The notes under the pieces: generated by a model
The model's input: only the letters and a program-made list of their open reading frames with translations
Told to the model about the DNA's origin: nothing
Database searches by the model: none
Part shown: in pieces, positions 15,467 to 20,950 of the stretch
How the letters are laid out: every line of letters begins with the position of its first letter
Numbering within the stretch: position 1 is the first letter of the stretch
Translations under genes and position numbers: made by a program
Assembly: GCA_964430855.1 (NCBI GenBank)
Contig: CAYSHC010000063.1
Location: 1-20,950 of the forward strand
Length of the DNA stretch: 20,950 bases
Direction: 5' to 3'
Origin: JAEZDP01 sp964430855
GTDB taxonomy: Bacteria > Acidobacteriota > Vicinamibacteria > Vicinamibacterales > Vicinamibacteraceae

Positions 15467-16321
15467 TCAGCGCCAGCGCACGCGCGCGGTCACCGGGAAG
15501 TGGTCCGACGGGTATCGCCCGTCCCGCGACGTGCGGATGATGTCGGCCTCGAGCACCTCGATCCCCTCGGAGACGAACACGTAGTCGATCTTCTCGGTCT
15601 CGACGTTGCCGAGGCGGAAGCTGGTGAACGTCCCCGCCGGCGACGCGTCCGGATGGAGGACGCGGAAACTGTCGCGCACGAAGCCCCCGGCGGTCATCGC
15701 GGCGATAACCGGGTTCGACTCGCCGGCGTTGAAGTCGCCCGTGACGATGAACGGGGCCTTCGGCGTTCGGGCCTCGATGCGCTGGCGCAGCAGCGCCACC
15801 GATTTCTCGCGCGACGGCTGCGAGCGATGGTCGAGGTGCAGGTTGTAGACGTAGATGGGCGCACCCGACGCCGTCCGGAAGCGCGCCCAGGTGCAGATGC
15901 GCGTGATGGTGTTGCCCCAGGAGGTCGAGCCGGGCACCTCCGGGGTGTCGGAGAACCAGAACGTGCCGCTGTCCTCCACCGTCAGGCGGTCGCGGCGGTA
16001 GAGGATGGCCGTGTACTCCCCCGCGCGCTTCCCGTCGTCACGGCCGACGCCGAGCATGGCGTACTCGGGCAGCCGCCCCAGCAGGAACTCGATCTGGTGG
16101 TGGAGCGCCTCCTGGAGGCCGATCACGTCGGGCGACACCTCCGCGACCACCGACGCCAGGAAGTCCTTGCGCAGGTCCCAGTGGTTCGGCCCGTCGTCGG
16201 CCGAGCCGTAGCGGATGTTGAACGACATCACGTGCAGCTCGTGCTGCGCGTACGCGGACGCCGACGCGCCGGCAAGCGCAAGCCATGCCATCGCGCCGAG
16301 CCAGACCGACAGGAGCTTCAT
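15467..16321 (-). CDS. Secreted endonuclease/exonuclease/phosphatase-family hydrolase
   Basis: 284 residues with signal peptide (MKLLSVWLGAMAWLALAGAS, probable cleavage after AYA near 25). The EEP fold is complete: MSFNIRYG with N35, IGLQEAL with metal ligand E71, YNLHLDHRS around 159-167, TGDFNAGESNP (194-204), KIDYVFVS (244-251) and the terminal SDHFP with His274. All catalytic residues expected for a Mg2+-dependent phosphodiesterase are present. The substrate could be nucleic acid or a phosphodiester lipid; sequence alone does not decide. Translation starts in a TGATG overlap with the upstream dipeptidase stop, and GGGGGGAGG just upstream gives a strong SD. It is the last gene of a three-gene operon. 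Confidence 0.88.
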   Translation of the reverse strand: MKLLSVWLGAMAWLALAGASASAYAQHELHVMSFNIRYGSADDGPNHWDLRKDFLASVVAEVSPDVIGLQEALHHQIEFLLGRLPEYAMLGVGRDDGKRAGEYTAILYRRDRLTVEDSGTFWFSDTPEVPGSTSWGNTITRICTWARFRTASGAPIYVYNLHLDHRSQPSREKSVALLRQRIEARTPKAPFIVTGDFNAGESNPVIAAMTAGGFVRDSFRVLHPDASPAGTFTSFRLGNVETEKIDYVFVSEGIEVLEADIIRTSRDGRYPSDHFPVTARVRWR

Positions 16322-17403
16322 CACGCCTCCCCCCAGTGGCGCCGCAGGAACGCCAGGACGTTGCCATGGTAGATCGCGGCGATGTCGTTGTCGCTGTACC
16401 CCCGGTCGGCCAGGACCTGTGCCAGGCGCGACACGTCGGCGATGGTGTCGATCTCGAGCGGGCACTGCTCGGTGCCGAAGCCGCCGTCGAGATCGGATCC
16501 GATGCAGACGTGGCTCGCCGAGCCGGCGAGCTGGCAGATGTGGTCGATGTGGTCGGCCAGGCGCTCGAGCGTGCACCCGGTCGACGCTGGCGTCGACTGT
16601 CCGCGCACCCAGCCCGGGACGATCATCCAGGCGTCGAAGGCCGCGCCGATGACGGCGCCGCGCGCGATGAGCGCCCGCAGCTGGTCGTCGGTGAACTGCC
16701 GCATGTGCGGCACCAGCGCCCGGCAGTTGTTGTGGCTGGCCCAGACGGCGCCGCCGAAGCAGTCGAGCGCCTCCCAGAAGCTGGCGTCGCTCAGGTGGGT
16801 GGCGTCGAGGATGATGCCGAGCCGCTCCATCGCGGCGAGCAGCGGGCGTCCAGGCGGTTCGAGCGGCCCGACGGACTCGGTGCCGGGCGCATACCGACCC
16901 GGCCCGTAGTGCGCGGGGCCCAGGGCGCGCAGGCCGTACGCGTGGGCACGCTCCACGTGCTCGACCGTCACGAGCGAGTCGGCGCCCTCGAGACTGAGGA
17001 TGTAACCGATCGGCAGCGACGTGCGGTCGTTCTCGGTGGCCTCCATCCAGCGCGCCACGTGCGCGTCGAGGCCGGCCCTGTCGGTGATCTGCACGAGCTC
17101 GCCGGCCTCCTCCATCGCGCGGTACCAGGCAAGCTGCCCCTGCGTCTGCGCCCACGCCTGCTCCTGTGAGTGCCACCCGGGCAGCGGGTTGCCCGGCGCG
17201 ACGTAGCGCGCAATCTGCGTGGCGACCACGAGGCCGATGCCGCCGTCACGCAGGGCCGGGAACGACACGGTGCCGCGCCCGCGGTCCGGCTTGTCGTGGA
17301 GGTGCTGCTCGCGCTCCCTGATGGCGGCGACCGGCTGGCGCAGGTCGCGGTTCCACTCGAGCGCATTCATGCTCAGGTCGAGATGCGCGTCGACGGTGAA
17401 CAT
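16321..17403 (-). CDS. Membrane dipeptidase / dehydropeptidase, peptidase family M19
   Basis: 360 residues. The M19 (renal dipeptidase) zinc site is intact: H7-x-D9 (VDAHLDLS), bridging E139 in LSLEGAD, H203 in DATHLSD, H224 in WASHNNCRAL and D304 in GSDLDGG. The family hydrolyses dipeptides, including D-residue and dehydro-dipeptides, with a binuclear zinc centre. No signal peptide is seen, so it is probably cytoplasmic. The start is placed at the ATG overlapping the ridA stop (TGATG, 17405-17401), since the sequence directly after it is the conserved N-terminal strand. A longer in-frame extension up to 17769 only reads through ridA in another frame. Confidence 0.92.
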   Translation of the reverse strand: MFTVDAHLDLSMNALEWNRDLRQPVAAIREREQHLHDKPDRGRGTVSFPALRDGGIGLVVATQIARYVAPGNPLPGWHSQEQAWAQTQGQLAWYRAMEEAGELVQITDRAGLDAHVARWMEATENDRTSLPIGYILSLEGADSLVTVEHVERAHAYGLRALGPAHYGPGRYAPGTESVGPLEPPGRPLLAAMERLGIILDATHLSDASFWEALDCFGGAVWASHNNCRALVPHMRQFTDDQLRALIARGAVIGAAFDAWMIVPGWVRGQSTPASTGCTLERLADHIDHICQLAGSASHVCIGSDLDGGFGTEQCPLEIDTIADVSRLAQVLADRGYSDNDIAAIYHGNVLAFLRRHWGEA

Positions 17404-17876
17404 CAATCGGCCTCGAGCTCGAACAGCGCCTCCACCTCGACAGCGATGTTGCCGGGGAGCGACCCCATGCCCACGGCGCTGCGGACACCGATGCCGCGGT
17501 CCTCGCCCCAGATCTCGGCAAAGAGCTCGCTGCAGCCGTTCACCACGTAGGGCTGGCTCGTGAAGTCGGGCGTACAGTTGACCATGCCGAGCACCTTCAC
17601 GACACGCCTGATTCTGTCGAGCGACCCGACGGTGGCGCGGATGGTTGCCAGCATCGCGAGCCCGACCTGGCGGGCCGCGGCCTTGCCGCCGTCCGCGTCG
17701 AGGTCGGCGCCCACGCGCCCGACGACGAGGGTGCCGTCGGCGTTGACCGGCCCGTGTCCGGACAGCCACAGGTAACGCCCGTCAACGAGCGCGGGCTTGT
17801 AGACGCCCTTCGGCTCCGGGGCGGCAGGAAGCGAAACGGACAGGGCGGCAAGACGGGCTTCTGGGCTGTCGGACAC
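17403..17876 (-). CDS. ridA: RidA/YjgF family enamine/imine deaminase
   Basis: 157 residues. RidA-family proteins hydrolyse reactive 2-aminoacrylate-type enamines/imines to ketoacids and ammonia, protecting PLP enzymes. The catalytic-type Arg132 is present in GVRSAVGMGSLPGNIAVEVEALFE, and YLWLSGHGPVNADG and GSLDRIRRVVKVLGMVNCTPDF match the family core. The protein is longer than E. coli RidA (about 128) and nearer the subgroup of about 150 residues, so enzymatic class is not certain. It starts with GTG at 17876; AAGGAGAG at 17883-17890 (minus strand) is six bases upstream. It is the first gene of the ridA-M19-EEP operon, divergent from the metalloprotease gene. Confidence 0.9.
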   Translation of the reverse strand: MSDSPEARLAALSVSLPAAPEPKGVYKPALVDGRYLWLSGHGPVNADGTLVVGRVGADLDADGGKAAARQVGLAMLATIRATVGSLDRIRRVVKVLGMVNCTPDFTSQPYVVNGCSELFAEIWGEDRGIGVRSAVGMGSLPGNIAVEVEALFELEAD

Positions 17877-17962
17877 GGACGACTCTCCTTCGCGAACGGG
17901 CAGTTGCTGGCGCCGGGAAACCCAGGGCGCCGTCAGTCTTGTACCACGCCTGCTACCGTGGA

Positions 17963-19219
17963 ATGGTGGAATCGCGCGTCGGCTGGACGGCGGCCGTCTT
18001 CCGTGCGGGGCGTGCCTGGCTCGCCTGGACGCTGCTGGCCGCGTCCGTGGCCGCGCAGCCGGCCGAGGCGCCGGGCCTGGTCGTCACCGTCGATGCGCCG
18101 CCCTCGCTTGACGAGGCTGCCGCGCAGGTGCGCGGCCTCGACTGGTACGCGCTGCGTTACGACCTGGCCCGCGCCGGGCTTGACGCTCCACCCGCGCTGC
18201 GCGTGGTGCTGCTCGACGAGGCGCGGGCGCGCGCGCTGGCGCTGCCGCCGTGGGTCGTGGGACGCGCGTTCGGACCGACGTACGTCGAAGTCGTCCCGTC
18301 GCGCACGGGACGGTTCCCGTACGGGTCGCTCGATGCGGTCGTGCGCCACGAAGCGGCCCACGCGGCGCTCGCCGCCACGGCAGGCGACAGGCCGTTGCCG
18401 CGATGGTTCCACGAGGGCGTCGCGACGTCGATCGAGGGCGGATGGGGCGGCTTGGACCAGGTGCGGCTGACGCTGGCCGCGCTGACGGCCCCCGAGCTCG
18501 ACACCGTCCAGCAGTTGTTTGCGGCAGGCGCGCAGGAGCAGTCGTCGCTCGCCTACCTGCTGGCCGCCACCGTCGTCGACGACCTGCGGAGTCGGGCCGG
18601 CCCGGACGTGCCGGGTGCCATCGCGCGCCGCGTGGCGGAGGGCCGGCCCTTCGACGAGGCCTTCGCCGAGATGACGGGCGTCACGCCCGACGAGGCGTCG
18701 CGCCGCGCGTGGAGCGCGTTCCGGTGGTACACCCCGCTGCTGGCGACGTCGGCAAGCGGCAGCGCCGTGTGGGCGGGCATGCTCGTCCTCGCGGTCGCGG
18801 CGTACCTCGCGAGGCGCGCCCGACGGCGCGCCCGGCGGCGGGCGTGGGACGAGGAGGAGCGGCGGCTTGCCGCGGTGACCGCACGTGACGGCCTAGAGGA
18901 CGGCGTCGAGGACGAGCACGCCGACCAGGCCCACGACGGCGACGATCGTCTCCATGACGGTCCACGTCTGGAGCGTCTCGGCGAGCGTGAGGTTGAAGTA
19001 CTCCTTGAAGATCCAGAAGCCGCCGTCGTTGACGTGCGACAGCGCCAGGCTGCCGGCGCCGATGGACAGCACCAGGAGGTCGGGGTCGACACCCTGCCGC
19101 GCCACGAGCGGCGCGATGAGGCCGGCCGTGGTGAGAGCGGCGACGGTGGCCGAGCCGACGCACACGCGCACCAGGACGGCCATCGCCCAGGCCAGGACGA
19201 GCGGCGGCGCGGCGTGTGA
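17963..19219 (+). CDS. Membrane-anchored HExxH metalloprotease (peptidase MA-like), with anomalous antisense C-terminal extension
   Basis: 418 codons from ATG 17963 (GTG 17966 is an alternative). A signal peptide/anchor is at about 9-32. A gluzincin-like site has H129-E-A-A-H133 followed by WFHEG (148-152) with the third ligand region at E151, the peptidase-MA pattern. A second membrane segment (about 268-286) is followed by a very basic RRARRRARRR stretch. After residue about 310 the frame has no stop and reads 327 bases antisense through the gntP gene. That part (many D, E, R, H, Q; no hydrophobic core) looks like a shadow translation. The natural gene probably ended near 18890; a lost stop, sequencing error or true overlap are all possible. 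A -10-like TACCGT precedes the start by three bases. Confidence 0.75.
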   Translation: MVESRVGWTAAVFRAGRAWLAWTLLAASVAAQPAEAPGLVVTVDAPPSLDEAAAQVRGLDWYALRYDLARAGLDAPPALRVVLLDEARARALALPPWVVGRAFGPTYVEVVPSRTGRFPYGSLDAVVRHEAAHAALAATAGDRPLPRWFHEGVATSIEGGWGGLDQVRLTLAALTAPELDTVQQLFAAGAQEQSSLAYLLAATVVDDLRSRAGPDVPGAIARRVAEGRPFDEAFAEMTGVTPDEASRRAWSAFRWYTPLLATSASGSAVWAGMLVLAVAAYLARRARRRARRRAWDEEERRLAAVTARDGLEDGVEDEHADQAHDGDDRLHDGPRLERLGEREVEVLLEDPEAAVVDVRQRQAAGADGQHQEVGVDTLPRHERRDEAGRGESGDGGRADAHAHQDGHRPGQDERRRGV

Positions 19220-20200
19220 CTCGAGGGCCGACGCGATCGCGAGGCTCGCGCCGCCATCGGTAAGCACCTGCTTGAAGGCGCCGGCCCCGCCCACGATGAG
19301 CAGGATCAGCGCCACCTCGGTCAGCGCCTGTTCACACCACCGCATGACCACGGCGAACGTGCAGCCCTGACCCACGCCGAGCCAGCCGACCGCCAGCAGG
19401 ACGCCAGCCAGCAGCGCGAGTGCCGGGTCGGATGCCAGGTCGAGCCACACGCTGGAGCCCGACAGCCCGGCCGAGCGCAGCATGGTGCCGGCCGTCAGCA
19501 GGAACACTGGCAGGATGGCGCAGACCAGGCTCGCCCCGAGCGGCGGCAGCGACGACTCGGCGCGCGTGTCGGCCGTGAACGCGGCGAGCGGCGCCCTGTC
19601 GATGTGCCGGACGGCCCGCGCGAGCAGGGGCCCGCCAAGCACGATGGCGGGGATCGCCACGATGGTGCCAAGCAGGAGCGTCCGCCCCATGTCGCCGCCG
19701 AACTGCTGGACGAGGGCCGCCGGGCCCGGATGCGGGGGCAGGTACCCGTGGGTCACCGACAGCGCGACGACCGCCGGGAGGCCCACGAACACCGGCGGCA
19801 GCCGGAACTGTGACGCCACGCCGAAGATGATCGGGATGAGCAGGACGAAGCCCACCGAGAAAAAGAGCGGCAGGCCGACGATGAAGCCGGTGACCATCAG
19901 CGCCCAGTGGACGCGGCGTGCGCCGGCCAGCGACATCAGCGACGTGGCGATCCGCTGCGCGGCGCCGCTCTCGGCGACGATCTTGCCCAGCATGGCGCCG
20001 AGGCCGATCACCAGGACCAGCGAGCCGAGCGTGTCGCCGAGCCCGCGCGTGATCGAGGCCGACACCTCCACGGGCGACAAGCCCAGCGCCAGGCCGAGGC
20101 CGACGGACACGACGAGGAAGCTCAGAAACGGGGTCAGCCGCGCCCAGGCGATGAGCGCGACCAGGACGACGATGCCCAGGCCCGCAATGGCGATTGGCAT
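18893..20200 (-). CDS. GntP-family gluconate/organic acid:H+ symporter
   Basis: 435 residues, the usual size of GntP permeases, with about 12 hydrophobic segments. Family features are GLGAMLGKIVAESGAAQRIA, HGYLPPHPGPAALVQQFG, LLIVGGAGAFKQVLTDGG, SATVAALTTAGLIAPL and HVNDGGFWIFKEYFNLT near the C-terminus. Members import gluconate or related sugar acids with protons. No gluconate kinase or regulator is beside it, so the substrate is not confirmed. TATGAT eight bases before the ATG, with no SD, suggests a leaderless transcript. Its 3' end is overlapped on the other strand by the metalloprotease frame. Confidence 0.92.
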   Translation of the reverse strand: MPIAIAGLGIVVLVALIAWARLTPFLSFLVVSVGLGLALGLSPVEVSASITRGLGDTLGSLVLVIGLGAMLGKIVAESGAAQRIATSLMSLAGARRVHWALMVTGFIVGLPLFFSVGFVLLIPIIFGVASQFRLPPVFVGLPAVVALSVTHGYLPPHPGPAALVQQFGGDMGRTLLLGTIVAIPAIVLGGPLLARAVRHIDRAPLAAFTADTRAESSLPPLGASLVCAILPVFLLTAGTMLRSAGLSGSSVWLDLASDPALALLAGVLLAVGWLGVGQGCTFAVVMRWCEQALTEVALILLIVGGAGAFKQVLTDGGASLAIASALESHAAPPLVLAWAMAVLVRVCVGSATVAALTTAGLIAPLVARQGVDPDLLVLSIGAGSLALSHVNDGGFWIFKEYFNLTLAETLQTWTVMETIVAVVGLVGVLVLDAVL

Positions 20201-20208
20201 GGGCCATC

Positions 20209-20214
20209 ATCATA
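20209..20214 (-). promoter_or_regulatory. Candidate -10 box for the gntP-type gene
   Basis: On the minus strand TATGAT ends eight bases before the ATG at 20200. The sequence between is GATGGCCC, without an SD. No good -35 was found at normal spacing. Confidence 0.35.
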
Positions 20215-20256
20215 CGCGCAGCACAGCCATGCGCCGTGCGGCGCCCGCCCGCGCAA

Positions 20257-20341
20257 GCGGCAGGCGGTGAGCCCTGAGTGGCAAGCGGTAAAGCGGTAAG
20301 CGGTCCGCGGTGAGCGGTCAGCGGCAAACAGCACGCGGGCC
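20257..20341 (+). repeat. Heptamer array C: GCGGNNN repeat between gntP and ahcY
   Basis: GCGG occurs at 20257, 20264, 20285, 20293, 20300, 20307, 20314, 20321 and 20335. Seven-base steps are filled by variants GCCC (20271), GTGG (20278) and ACAG (20328), and there is one extra base before 20293. The triplets here favour TNA (TGA, TAA, TCA), unlike array B. The last unit forms one arm of the ahcY terminator stem. GCGG is on the plus strand, antisense to both flanking genes. Confidence 0.8.
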
Positions 20342-20362
20342 CCGTCGCCGACGGGGCCCGCG
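20334..20362 (-). terminator. Strong terminator hairpin after ahcY
   Basis: Thirteen perfectly paired bases (CGCGGGCCCCGTC at 20334-20346 with its complement at 20350-20362) and a GCC loop, seven bases beyond the ahcY stop. In the direction of ahcY transcription it is followed by TGCTGTTTG, a weak T tract. The stem is very stable, so a terminator or mRNA 3'-end protector is likely. Confidence 0.75.
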
Positions 20363-20369
20363 CTGTGAC

Positions 20370-20950
<581 letters not shown>

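Noticed and set aside
17404..17769. N-terminal extension of the M19 dipeptidase
   Set aside because: It reads ridA in another frame; the ATG in the TGATG overlap begins right at the conserved N-terminal strand.

Overview
This window looks like a chromosomal contig from a very GC-rich bacterium. It is most likely an Acidobacteriota member, and my best guess is class Vicinamibacteria. The main pointer is the secreted protein at 5011-6027 (minus), which has the layout of the VWFA-related Acidobacterial domain family. Third codon positions are almost all G or C, and no phage, IS, tRNA, rRNA or CRISPR features were seen. A 10-base N run at 4238-4247 shows this is a draft or metagenome scaffold. 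Both edges cut genes.

Layout. 1-1431 (+) is the C-terminal two thirds of a type III glutamine synthetase, followed by strong terminator hairpins. 1589-3487 (+) is a ParE/GyrB-type topoisomerase subunit, preceded by a candidate promoter and a 16-codon leader ORF whose stop overlaps the start in TGATG. 3521-5007 (+) is an NhaP2/CvrA-like K+/H+ antiporter interrupted by the assembly gap. A secreted VWFA-related protein (minus, 5011-6027) diverges from a rhodanese-methyltransferase fusion (plus, 6371-7231). The 343 bases between them are filled largely by arrays of a degenerate 7-bp repeat, GCGGNNN, in two mirrored orientations. 7300-10182 (+) is an envelope O-acylation cassette: an SGNH-like protein, an MBOAT acyltransferase, and an overlooked 93-codon gene with a strong ribosome binding site and an apparent CTG start. 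10240-14350 (+) is sucAB (2-oxoglutarate dehydrogenase E1 and E2). A small exported unknown protein and a Bcp peroxiredoxin follow.

The minus-strand operon 17876-15467 encodes RidA, an M19 dipeptidase and a secreted endonuclease/exonuclease/phosphatase-fold protein, with both junctions being TGATG overlaps. RidA with a dehydropeptidase-family enzyme suggests handling of dehydroamino-acid dipeptides and the enamines they release. Divergent from it is a membrane-anchored HExxH metalloprotease gene (17963, +). Its frame lacks a stop where the domain ends and reads 327 bases antisense into the convergent gntP-type permease gene (18893-20200, minus). A third GCGGNNN array and a perfect 13-bp terminator stem separate that gene from the 3' part of ahcY (20370-20950, minus).

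The most unusual items are the GCGGNNN heptamer arrays, the CTG-initiated small gene in the acylation cassette, the TGATG-coupled leader before parE, the rhodanese-methyltransferase fusion and the RidA/M19 operon. Most other genes are ordinary housekeeping functions: nitrogen assimilation, DNA topology, TCA cycle, methyl cycle and peroxide defence.
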